Shown piece after piece: positions 27,041 through 35,394 of a DNA stretch of 64,000 nt. Each line of letters begins with the position of its first letter. The stretch's first letter is position 1. This stretch comes from Ignavibacteriota bacterium. GTDB lineage: Bacteria; Bacteroidota; Ignavibacteria; UBA10030; UBA6906. A program made the translations under genes and the position numbers. The notes under the pieces are model-generated. The model was given only the letters and a program-made list of their open reading frames with translations. It did not search any database and had not been told where the DNA came from. Location: the NCBI GenBank assembly GCA_016707525.1, contig JADJHP010000015.1:83763-147762 (forward strand), written 5' to 3'.

Positions 27041-29719
27041 ATGGAAAAAATGAAGCTCATCATCTTCATGCTGGTGATAACTTTCTGTGGCACGACGCGG
27101 ACAGAGGCCCAGTGGGAATCAGCTGCGCTCGGGCAGAAAGTCACTTCGCTGGTTTCGACTGCTACTACGGCGTATGCTGGAACAATCGGCAACGGAGTCT
27201 GCCGCTCGACTGACGGGGGTGCGAGTTGGAGCCCGGCGAATACGGGGTTGACAACCCTGCGGGTTCATGCTTTGGCTGCCACCAGCTCACATATCTTCGC
27301 CGGCACTGATTCGGGGGCATTCATCTCTTCGAATGACGGTGATTTCTGGTCGGAGATCAATCAGGGCCTCTCCCGGGTCCGGGTGTACGCCCTTGCTGCA
27401 CGGGATTCTCTCGTTTTTGCCGGGACCTTGAATGGAATATTCCGGTCGTCAGACAACGGCACGAATTGGACCAAAGTGACACTGCCTTCAGGGTATACCC
27501 GTCTGACATACTCATTTTTACTGGATGGAGCCACCGTTTGGGCGGGGACGGAGGGGTATCACGGCATGCTCTATCGTTCAACGGACGATGGAATTTCCTG
27601 GGGTGCAACGACGAACCTGGGGACTGTGTGGAGCCTTGCAGTAATGGGTCCGCATCTGATCGCAGGAACGTACAATGGTGTCCGCCTGACATCGGACAGC
27701 GGGACAACCTGGCAGAGGATGAATGCCGGACTCACGAATTTGGCGATACGGTCTCTGGTCGCGAAGAATGGATATCTGCTGGCCGGAACAATGGGTGGCG
27801 TGTCTGTTTCGGTCGACAGCGCGGGAAGCTGGATGTCACTCAATGCGGGATTGACCGATACTGCCATCTTTGCGATGGCCGTTCACGGGCAGACGATCCT
27901 TGCCGGCTCAGACGGAAGAATCTGGAGACGAACTGCGATGGATTTTGTACAACCGCCGGGGCCTCCTGTTCTGCGTTCACCTGCGATCAACGCAACCGCA
28001 CAAGGAACCTCTCTTTTACTCAAATGGGAAAGACCTGATCTGACCAGCTTCTTCCATGTCCAGGTTGGAACAGACTCTACCTTCATGAGTGGTGTGCTTG
28101 TTGACAGCGCCGCATATTCCGATACCGTCCTTCAACTCAACAATTTGAATGTGAGTCAGAAGTACTTCTGGAGAGTGGCTGCGTGGAATACTCATGGCCC
28201 AGGTGCCTACAGCGACGTATGGTCCTTTGAGGTGACCGCAGACGCCCCTCCGGCCCCTGTTCTCATTTCGCCGGCTTTGAATGGATCTGTCTACTGGATA
28301 ACTGCCGAGCTCAAATGGCACCCGGCGCCAGGTGCCTCATCGTACAGGTTCCAGGTTGCTCCCGATCCATCCTTTGCGTCCCCGTCGATCGATTCGACAG
28401 TCGCGGATACATCGGGACAGATATTCGTCGCTCTCATGACGAGATGTTATTGGCGGGTCCAGGCAAAGAACGATTTTGGATCCGGAGCATTTTCTGACAT
28501 CTGGCATTTCACCTCAATGCAGTCACCCCTGTTGGATGCTCCCCGTCACGGTGCGACCGGCGTCCCCCTGAGAGCAGTTCTCAAGTGGCATCCGGTCCCG
28601 GGGGCGACAGGGTATCGTATCATGGTGTCGAGGGGTGCCACGTTTGCCGTGCCGAACGTTGTCGATGATACCGTCCTCGTGGACACGTCGCGAACCACTA
28701 TCGCGCTGAATCCGAATACATGGTACATCTGGCGCGTGCAGGCGCTCTTCGATTCTTTGGAAGGGCGGGCTTCACAGGCGCGGAGCTTTGACACGCGAAC
28801 GAACGGAACGGTGGAGTTCTTTCCCCTGGGAAAGGGGATACGATATCTCTATGCGTATTCCCGCTCGTACTACTATGCATATGGGGGAAAAGAATGGGAT
28901 GTCGATTCGGGAACCGTATCATATGATATCATGGATGGGTCCTATTCGAACGACACGACAAGGGTCTGGACCATCAGTGAGAAGACCTCCTTGATGCACC
29001 ATCATTGGAGCGAAAACGTGCTCGGAACGGTCCTGCACGACTCGACGTACTGGCAGACCTCGACGTCGCCGATAAGCCTCACAGAGTCTCTCACAGGAAA
29101 CCATGAATTGCTCTGTCAATCACGAGTGTGGTTCTTTCCGCAACTGCCGGACTCTCAGCCCGTCCCCCAATGGTCGGGTCGTGAACCTGTGTATCGATTC
29201 TGGCAGGATACGTCGCGCACTCTGAAGCAGTATCAACAACCTCCTGACCCGGATAGGTATCAGAGCCTGCATTTCGTCGAGCAGAAGGGACTGGCTGACA
29301 GAACGTATTTCTTCAGAAGCAGCGGAAATCATGTGACCATCATCTCAGAAACCGCAGTCCACGTGCCCATCCTTACTGGCGCGGATCACCTGGTGCCTCC
29401 CACACACCCGGAAGCGAGCATTCTTTCGCAGAACTACCCCAACCCTTTCAACCCATCGACGACGATCCGCTATGGGCTGCCGGCACGATCACATGTGACG
29501 CTGACTGTCTTCAATACCCTTGGCCAGCAGGTTGCCGCGCTGCAGAACGGGGAACAGGACGCGGGCTACCACGAAGCGATCTTCAATGCGGATCGACTGC
29601 CGAGCGGGGTGTACTTCTACACGCTGCAGGTCCGCCCTTTGGATGCCGTCCCTGGGCGCGACTCCAACGGGGGAACGGAAGTGTTTACAGAGACGAAGCG
29701 ATCGTTGTTGATCCGCTGA
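27041..29719 (+). CDS. Asp-box propeller plus fibronectin III-like repeats with T9SS sorting domain
   Basis: Protein of 892 residues with a signal peptide (LIIFMLVITFCGTTRTEAQ). The N-terminal 285 residues hold six Asp-box motifs (STDGGASW, SSDNGTNW, STDDGISW, TSDSGTTW and others), that is, a small beta-propeller. Three fibronectin III-like modules follow at about 295-590, each with a proline-rich start (PPGPPVLRSPA, PPAPVLISPA, SPLLDAPRHGATG) and an inner YFWRV/CYWRV/YIWRVQA strand. A beta-rich unknown segment (590-790) precedes the T9SS type A sorting domain (NYPNPFNP to KRSLLIR). The sorting domain carries an unusual 15-residue insert before its last strand. It is probably a surface or secreted adhesin-like or binding protein. 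ATG 27041 gives the normal signal; 26930 is an in-frame alternative. Confidence 0.8.
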   Translation: MEKMKLIIFMLVITFCGTTRTEAQWESAALGQKVTSLVSTATTAYAGTIGNGVCRSTDGGASWSPANTGLTTLRVHALAATSSHIFAGTDSGAFISSNDGDFWSEINQGLSRVRVYALAARDSLVFAGTLNGIFRSSDNGTNWTKVTLPSGYTRLTYSFLLDGATVWAGTEGYHGMLYRSTDDGISWGATTNLGTVWSLAVMGPHLIAGTYNGVRLTSDSGTTWQRMNAGLTNLAIRSLVAKNGYLLAGTMGGVSVSVDSAGSWMSLNAGLTDTAIFAMAVHGQTILAGSDGRIWRRTAMDFVQPPGPPVLRSPAINATAQGTSLLLKWERPDLTSFFHVQVGTDSTFMSGVLVDSAAYSDTVLQLNNLNVSQKYFWRVAAWNTHGPGAYSDVWSFEVTADAPPAPVLISPALNGSVYWITAELKWHPAPGASSYRFQVAPDPSFASPSIDSTVADTSGQIFVALMTRCYWRVQAKNDFGSGAFSDIWHFTSMQSPLLDAPRHGATGVPLRAVLKWHPVPGATGYRIMVSRGATFAVPNVVDDTVLVDTSRTTIALNPNTWYIWRVQALFDSLEGRASQARSFDTRTNGTVEFFPLGKGIRYLYAYSRSYYYAYGGKEWDVDSGTVSYDIMDGSYSNDTTRVWTISEKTSLMHHHWSENVLGTVLHDSTYWQTSTSPISLTESLTGNHELLCQSRVWFFPQLPDSQPVPQWSGREPVYRFWQDTSRTLKQYQQPPDPDRYQSLHFVEQKGLADRTYFFRSSGNHVTIISETAVHVPILTGADHLVPPTHPEASILSQNYPNPFNPSTTIRYGLPARSHVTLTVFNTLGQQVAALQNGEQDAGYHEAIFNADRLPSGVYFYTLQVRPLDAVPGRDSNGGTEVFTETKRSLLIR

Positions 29720-29779
29720 TTCCGAAAAGAGAAGATGACCATGCCGAAGATCAATGCTGCCTAGCATCGGGCGCACCGT

Positions 29780-29938
29780 ATGCCCGCTCGTGCCACATTA
29801 GACGAGCGTGTAGCATGGCATATTGCCCACCGCAAGGCATGTGCATGCCGGACAGACCTGCCCGCATCCATCGAAGCGGAACTCAAACGTCGCGGAATCA
29901 CACCCCCGAAGCCACCGGGGCGTGAAGGTCCGTCTTAA
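29780..29938 (+). CDS. Small Cys/His-containing protein (possible remnant)
   Basis: An open frame of 52 codons, starting at ATG 29780. It contains an H-x(3)-H-x(3)-C-x-C-R cluster (HIAHRKACACR) that looks like a small metal-binding site, and a proline-rich end. An in-frame upstream ATG at 29741 with a purine-rich leader encodes MPKINAA and is then cut by TAG at 29762, so the gene may once have been longer. Codon use looks like its neighbours. I do not recognise a family with certainty. It lies between a T9SS gene and the hairpin at 29956. Confidence 0.35.
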   Translation: MPARATLDERVAWHIAHRKACACRTDLPASIEAELKRRGITPPKPPGREGPS

Positions 29939-29955
29939 GTGGTCCATCGATCCCC

Positions 29956-29981
29956 AGGCCCCGGCTGTTCGCCGGGCCTTG
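29956..29981 (+). terminator. Hairpin terminator candidate
   Basis: AGGCCCCGGC and GCCGGGCCT pair with one bulge around a TGTTC loop, followed by TGCTTTG. A related stem occurs at 32575-32603 after the next T9SS gene. It marks the left end of the first copy of the long direct repeat. Confidence 0.5.
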
Positions 29982-30152
29982 CTTTGAACTGCAGTTCACG
30001 TTGATACTTTGGGTTTGAAGAAGGGGGGGGATGTGTGTATCTAGGGGCACAAAGCAATTATCCATTGTCCATGGATCATGGATAATGGATAATTATGGAG
30101 AGTACCAAAGGAGGGACTCGAATCCTCACCCGGTGTGAGCCGGACTGGATTT
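29971..30152. repeat. Direct repeat, copy 1 (about 182 bp), matching 32591-32773
   Basis: The copy starts GCCGGGCCTT and ends in the middle of a tRNA-Leu-like sequence (GGACTGGATTT). It includes the G-rich element (ACTTTGGGTTTGAAGAAGG), a 17-bp inverted repeat and the 3' half of tRNA-Leu. By eye it differs from copy 2 at roughly one base in fourteen, including small indels. Confidence 0.85.
30056..30094. repeat. 17-bp inverted repeat (copy 1)
   Basis: The two arms are built of ATTATCC-type heptamers around a GGATC centre and carry one mismatch (G opposite T). The second copy at 32676-32714 is perfect. Confidence 0.8.
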
Positions 30153-30188
30153 AAGGTCCGTCTTCCAACGGAATAGCTGGTGGTTTTT
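30103..30188 (-). pseudogene. Decayed tRNA-Leu copy
   Basis: From 30103 to about 30152 the sequence is almost identical to the 3' half of the intact tRNA-Leu(CAA) at 32723-32808: acceptor 3' strand, T arm, variable arm and the 3' side of the anticodon arm. The 5' half no longer matches and cannot pair with the acceptor strand. The T stem also carries an A-C mismatch. It is therefore a partial or degenerate copy, not a functional tRNA. Confidence 0.7.
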
Positions 30189-30260
30189 GCAACTCGATCT
30201 GTGTCGGACAGCAGAACCGGTGTGCGATGTGGGCTGAAGCCGCCAGATTCACTCACAAAA

Positions 30261-30345
30261 TTGACAACCCCGCTGCCGAGCTGTATATTCGGGTAGCACT
30301 ATCGGGGGAACGATGGAAATGCATATGCCTCTTGTCCTGAGTTGA
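30261..30345 (+). promoter_or_regulatory. Promoter and leader ORF of third BNR protein gene
   Basis: TTGACA (30261-30266), a 17-nt spacer and TATATT (30284-30289) make a near-consensus promoter. GGGGGAACGATG (30304-30315) follows at the same distance as in the 26.9-kb leader. Its ATG opens a 10-codon frame, MEMHMPLVLS, ending at 30345. The main start is at 30412, and ATGCCTC / GAGGCAT (30325-30331 and 30353-30359) could pair between them. Confidence 0.6.
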
Positions 30346-30411
30346 AGGATGGGAGGCATTCGTGTTTCATCCTGAATCCGATACAACCGCATGATAACCG
30401 GGGAAATTCTT

Positions 30412-32541
30412 ATGACCTTCAATGCTTCTGGCCATTGTGTGAGAACGCTTCTCTGCATCCTTCTGCTGTTCTGTCCGGTATCAAAGAGTCCTGCCCAATG
30501 GCAGGCGACCAATGGACCATACCTGGGCATTGGCTCTGCCTACAATCTTACTGTGCTGGGAGATCGTGTCTGGCTCACGACCAGCCCGTATCCGTATACC
30601 TCCGCTGATAGCGGAAATCATTGGACCAGGCCCGATACTCTGGGGAACTACGCGCAATTCGTGGCGAGCGGGAACGATCTGTATGCCGGTGGATTCTCCG
30701 GCCTGTGGCGCTCCACTGACAATGGCCATTGGACGAACATCCATCCTGCAACATCATTCTACGGACTGAATGCGTTGGTCGCGCAGAATGGCATGATTTT
30801 CTTTACGAGCGGTGGCGGAGGATCGAATCATTTGGAGCGGCTTTCCGCCAATAACACGGTCCGGACTGATCTCTCGACGCCAGAGGGTGTGCTGGCGCAT
30901 GTGACAGCACTTGCGCGGAAGGATTCATTGCTCTTTGCTGGATCGTATGGAGGACCCGCGGTGCTTGTTTCATCGGATAACGGCACTACCTGGGAAGAAC
31001 GGAGTTTCGGTTTGTCGACAGCAGCGAAGGTCGCGGTTTCTAGCTTTGCCGTGAAGGGTGCCAACATCTATCTCGGCACCGCGGAGGGTGGAGTGTACAG
31101 ATCCTCAAATAACGGAGTACGCTGGTACTCCGTTGACAACGGACAGGTTCCGCGGGGGGCGTTTGTGTCGCTCATGGGAGATGTCCTGTTTGTTGCCGGT
31201 GGGTCAGAGGCCCTCCGGTCAACAGATGGGGGTATCTCCTGGTCGAATGCGACAGCGGGGCTGCCTGGGGAATCCAGGAAACCCCTGGTGGTTTCAGGGA
31301 CGACGCTATACACGGCAACCTCCGATGGGCTGTATTACTCTGTGGACAGCGGGTCGGTCTGGCGCAAGCCGATGAACAGCGGCACTCCCGGAGCGGATAT
31401 CATGCGATTGGGGTGCGGCGCTTCCGGTGGAACCGCAGGGCGGGGAATCGTGTATGCAAGTTCAGTGGGGATCGGACTGTGGTGCACAACGAACCGCGGG
31501 AGTAGCTGGAGAGATGTCATCCCTGGACGCGAACTCCGCAGAACAGCCTTTCTCCTCGATAGCACGCAATGGAGCTTGACGAGCTATGGGGATCGGTCGC
31601 TGATGATCTCCACCGATCAGGGGACATCCTGGTGTGCCACGGGTCCCCAGATCCCCAGCACCGGAACCTACACGTCCCTGACAAGAATCGATTCCACATA
31701 CCTCGTGGCGGGAGAGTACACCACGAGGATCTACCGGTGGATCATGAAGGACACGGCCTGGCAAACGATCATCGCTCCCGGGATGGGTTCCCGGGTAGCG
31801 GCTTTGCTCACGCACAAGGGATTGGTGTGGTACCGCGCGGGAAATGGAGCGTTGTACGTTTCTTCTGACCGGGGAGAAACGTGGCAGCTCTCCGGAAGGG
31901 GAATCACGAGCGCGGTGATCTCGCTTGCAGCGAACGGCTCGTCGATGTACGCCGGGACAGAAGGCGCAGGGGTGTTCCTGTCCACAGACGATGGAGCCAC
32001 ATGGGTGAATCGCAGCGCCGGGCTCACCGATTCGAATGTTACCGCATTACATGTGGACGGCCAGACCCTGTTCGCCGGCACGTCCCACGGCGGGGTCTTT
32101 TTCTCCCGTGATGATGGAATGCGTTGGCACGCATTCGGTGATGGTCTTGGAACGGATGAAGTGCGTGCGTTGGCATCCAATGGAGAGGACCTCTACGCCG
32201 CGATCGCCTGGAACGGTGTCTGGGTCCGTCCGATTGCGGATGTGGCCCTGGCAACTGGGGATGCCGCAGGAATGCCCGGGCACATCGTGCTTGAGCAGAA
32301 CTATCCCAATCCATTCAACCCATCCACGACGATTCGGTATGGACTTCAGCACCGGTCGCACGTGATGTTGACCGTGTTCAACACGCTCGGGCAACAGGTG
32401 GCGGTTCTGCAGGACGGGGAACTGGACGCCGGCTACCGTGAGGCTCGTTTCGACGCCTCGAACCTTCCGAGCGGGGTGTATTTCTACCGGCTGCAAGCGG
32501 GATCGTTCACCGATACGAAGAAGCTCCTGGTGGTTCGATAG
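30412..32541 (+). CDS. Asp-box (BNR) beta-propeller protein with T9SS sorting domain
   Basis: Protein of 709 residues with a signal peptide (LLCILLLFCPVSKSPAQ). About eleven Asp-box motifs (SADSGNHW, SSDNGTTW, STDGGISW, SVDSGSVW, STDQGTSW, STDDGATW and others) indicate propeller blades across residues 30-610. The C-terminus is a T9SS type A sorting domain (NYPNPFNP, LPSGVYFYRLQAG). It is a paralogue in architecture of the products at 23109 and 27041. GGGGAAATTCTT precedes ATG 30412; an in-frame ATG at 30391 is less likely. The gene lies between the two copies of the 182-bp direct repeat and has its own promoter and terminator, so it forms a self-contained unit. Confidence 0.8.
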   Translation: MTFNASGHCVRTLLCILLLFCPVSKSPAQWQATNGPYLGIGSAYNLTVLGDRVWLTTSPYPYTSADSGNHWTRPDTLGNYAQFVASGNDLYAGGFSGLWRSTDNGHWTNIHPATSFYGLNALVAQNGMIFFTSGGGGSNHLERLSANNTVRTDLSTPEGVLAHVTALARKDSLLFAGSYGGPAVLVSSDNGTTWEERSFGLSTAAKVAVSSFAVKGANIYLGTAEGGVYRSSNNGVRWYSVDNGQVPRGAFVSLMGDVLFVAGGSEALRSTDGGISWSNATAGLPGESRKPLVVSGTTLYTATSDGLYYSVDSGSVWRKPMNSGTPGADIMRLGCGASGGTAGRGIVYASSVGIGLWCTTNRGSSWRDVIPGRELRRTAFLLDSTQWSLTSYGDRSLMISTDQGTSWCATGPQIPSTGTYTSLTRIDSTYLVAGEYTTRIYRWIMKDTAWQTIIAPGMGSRVAALLTHKGLVWYRAGNGALYVSSDRGETWQLSGRGITSAVISLAANGSSMYAGTEGAGVFLSTDDGATWVNRSAGLTDSNVTALHVDGQTLFAGTSHGGVFFSRDDGMRWHAFGDGLGTDEVRALASNGEDLYAAIAWNGVWVRPIADVALATGDAAGMPGHIVLEQNYPNPFNPSTTIRYGLQHRSHVMLTVFNTLGQQVAVLQDGELDAGYREARFDASNLPSGVYFYRLQAGSFTDTKKLLVVR

Positions 32542-32574
32542 TATCAGTTGATACCAGGGGTAGGTGGCATGAAG

Positions 32575-32603
32575 AAGGCCCGGGCAGATCGCCGGGCCTT
32601 TGC
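32575..32603 (+). terminator. Intrinsic terminator after third BNR gene
   Basis: A perfect 9-bp stem, AAGGCCCGG / CCGGGCCTT, with an 8-nt loop is followed by TGCTTTG. It lies 33 nt after the stop. Confidence 0.65.
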
Positions 32604-32773
32604 TTTGAACCGCAGTTCTACGTTGATACTTTGGGTTTGAAGAAGGGGGGGGATGTGTGTATCTTTGAGCAGTCCAATTATCCATTATCCATGGATCATG
32701 GATAATGGATAATTATCGAGAGTACCAAAGGAGGGACTCGAACCCTCACCCGGTGTGAGCCGGACTGGATTTT
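32591..32773. repeat. Direct repeat, copy 2, ending inside tRNA-Leu
   Basis: Second copy of the repeat at 29971-30152. Similarity stops at the anticodon of the intact tRNA-Leu. The two copies flank about 2.4 kb that holds one promoter and one T9SS gene. Confidence 0.85.
32676..32714. repeat. Perfect 17-bp inverted repeat (copy 2)
   Basis: The arms at 32676-32692 and 32698-32714 are exact inverse complements around GGATC. It lies 8 nt beyond the 3' end of the tRNA-Leu gene and could form its transcript terminator or be a palindromic repeat element. No T run follows on the tRNA strand. Confidence 0.85.
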
Positions 32774-32808
32774 GAGTCCAGCGCGTCTACCAATTCCGCC
32801 ACTTTGGC
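32723..32808 (-). tRNA. tRNA-Leu (anticodon CAA)
   Basis: The minus strand reads as an 86-nt class II tRNA: acceptor GCCAAAG / CTTTGGT, D arm GCGGAATTGGTAGACGC, anticodon stem CTGGA / TCCAG with loop CTCAAAA (anticodon CAA, reading UUG), a long variable arm and T arm GAGGG-TTCGAGT-CCCTC, with discriminator A. The first pair is a G-U wobble. CCA is not encoded. The promoter is at 32822-32850. Confidence 0.95.
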
Positions 32809-32821
32809 CTGTGAGCATATC

Positions 32822-32850
32822 AATATATTGAACCCGCGGTTCATCTGCAA
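32822..32850 (-). promoter_or_regulatory. Promoter of tRNA-Leu
   Basis: On the minus strand TTGCAG, a 17-nt spacer and TATATT, with the -10 box ending 14 nt before the tRNA 5' end. It overlaps the probable start of the divergent barrel gene. Confidence 0.65.
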
Positions 32851-35394
32851 GTTCCGATGCGCCCTCCCGGCGCTCCCGCTGGTTCTCCTCACCGGCCTCA
32901 TCCTCGCGCCGGTACCGCAAACGCATGCCCAGCCGGCGCCCGGTCTTCCACGCGTTATCGAACGCATCGCGCTGCCAGCGTCATTCCCGGATTCCACGAT
33001 CCGCCTCCGGAAGCGGTTCATCGCTGCAGGCTCGGATTCGGTCGCCACGACCACCACCACGCTCCGCCCCGGGGTCGAGTACCGTTTGGAATACGGCTCG
33101 GGCATGGTCCGCCTGAACCCGGCAGTACTGGCCCGGATGCGCGCCGAACACCCCGGCGATTCACTCGTCTTCGTTATCTCGTACCGGTACGTGCCCCTGC
33201 AGCTCCAGGATGTCTATCGCAAACGGACACTGGCGTCGCCTTCCGCTCCGGCAACAGGCAAGGACTCCCTCCGCGTCGTCCGCCCCGTGAGGGGCCTCTC
33301 GATGGATGATGTGTTCGGCTCGCAACTCCAGAAGAGCGGAAGCATCGTGCGAGGATTCACCGTCGGCTCGAACCGCGATCTCTCCCTCAATTCCGGACTC
33401 CGCCTCCAGCTTTCCGGAAAGATCATGCAGGACGTGGACGTCACCGCCGCCCTGACCGATGAGAACACGCCCATCCAGCCGGAAGGCACCACGCAAACAC
33501 TCCAGGAGTTCGACAAGGTGTTCGTGGAGATCAATGCGAAGAAACTCACGGCAACACTCGGCGACTTCGTGCTCGATCTTTCCGGCTCCGAGTTCGCCCG
33601 GCTCAGCAGAAAACTCCAGGGCGCGCGGGGAACCGCACAGTACCAGTTCAGCACATCCTCGTCCGGCGCCACGACGGTCTCGGGCGCGGTCACACGCGGC
33701 CGCTTCGCCACGAAACAGTTCACCGGCATCGAAGGGGTGCAGGGCCCGTATATCCTCACCGGAGAGAACAACGAACGCGACATCATCATCATCGCGGGTA
33801 CGGAACGGGTGTTCATCGACGGCGAACAGCAGACGCGCGGCGAAACGAATGACTACACGATGGACTATTCCACGGGCGAACTCACGTTCATGACCCGGCG
33901 GCTGATCACCGCCGCGTCGCGCATCACGGTGGATTTCGAATACTCCGACCGGCAGTTCTCACGCTCGCTCTTCGCCGCACAAACATCGGCGGCGCTGTTC
34001 TCCGGCCGCGCACATCTTGCGGTCACCTACGCCCGCGAAGCGGACGACCCGGATGCCCCTATCGATTTCGTGTTCAGCGATTCCGCGCGCGCGATCCTCG
34101 CCGCGGCAGGGAACGACCGTTCACAGGCAACCATGAGCGGTGTGACCAGGGTGGATTCCAACGGCGCATATGTGCAGGTGGATTCGATGCTCGCAGGCGG
34201 CACACCCGTGACCTTTTACCGCTACGCTCCCGGCGATCCCCAGGCGCTCTATCTCGTTTCGTTCACCTATGTCGGCCCGGGCAAAGGCGACTATGCCCGC
34301 CAGCGCGCAGGCGTGTTCACCTGGCGCGGCCCCGGGGCAGGCGAGTATCTTCCGATCCGCTCACTGCCTCTCCCGCAAATGCACCAGCTCGTGGATGTGA
34401 CCCTTGATGTCTCTCCCGTTCAGGATCTGAAGGTGACGGGCGAATTCGGGTTCAGCAGCTTCGATGCGAACCGCCTCTCATCGATCGATGACGGGCAGAA
34501 TACCGGCAAGGCCCTGAACGTTGCAGCCATGTACAACCCGCGATCGGTCACGTTCGGAGGAGTGGACCTCGGCGGAATGGACCTGCGCTACAGGGAACGC
34601 TACATCGACAGCCGGTTCGTTCCCCTGGACCGTGCAAATGATATCGAATTCAATAGAAAGTGGGGAGTGGACTCACTTGCGACGGGGGACGAACGCATAC
34701 GGGAGGCCTCGCTGACTTACCTCCCCGTTCAAGGTATATCGATCGGGTCGGCGTATGGCACAATACAGCGGGGAGATCAACAGGATTCCCGGCGCCTGGA
34801 GGCAAATGTGCAGATGCGCCGGGAGAACCTTCCGCTCCTCCTCTATAATGTAGAGGACATACGTTCCACGGACCTTCTTGCCAACATCGAGAGCCGCTGG
34901 CTCCGCAACCGTGGATCCGTAGAGTACACGGTCTTCGGGCTCACTCCAGGCGTGAAGTACGAAGGCGAGAACCGCCGGCTTACCACCCCGGGTTCCGGCG
35001 CAGCCGGACAGGGGAGCTTCAGGTTCGACAATATTGCTGTTTTCACCCGCATTGCGGCCATCGGGCCGTTCTCAGCACAGGCAGAGTTCGGATGGCGTAT
35101 CGACAACATCTTCCACGGGTCCGCTGTTGTCCGCGAATCGAAGGCCTTCACGCAGACCTACTCAGCCCGATTGAAAGAGGTGGAAACCATCTCCTCTTCC
35201 CTCGATATCACATTGCGCCAACGTACGTACGCGCCAGAATTCAAGCTGCAAGGGAAGCAGGACGTCCAGACGGTCCTCGTACGGAACAATACGCGGGTGG
35301 CCCCGCTGAATCATGGTATCGAAGCGGACCTCTATTATGAAGTGTCCACGGAACAGGCATCCCGGCTCGAGCGCGTGTACGTCCGCGTGACCCC
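32828..35394 (+). CDS. Large outer-membrane barrel-like protein, N-terminal portion (frameshifted at its end)
   Basis: About 856 residues up to the frame break. A signal peptide is visible (ALPALPLVLLTGLILAPVPQTHAQ). The region SGSIVRGFTVGSNRDLSLNSGLRLQLSGK, TDENTPIQPEGTTQTLQEFDKV and TATLGDF is a pattern I know from very large uncharacterised envelope proteins of Bacteroidota and Ignavibacteria, with some likeness to the SprA family motif. The rest is alternating beta sequence, as in a giant barrel. No ATG lies in frame near the start; TTG 32828 gives a good signal peptide but overlaps the tRNA promoter. ATG 32857 would fit only if one C of a nearby run were extra. The frame is lost in CCCC at 35391-35394. 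Confidence 0.72.

Noticed and set aside
30103..30188. A second functional tRNA-Leu gene (UAA-like)
   Set aside because: The 5' acceptor strand cannot pair, the anticodon loop is altered and the T stem has a mismatch; only the 3' half is tRNA-like.
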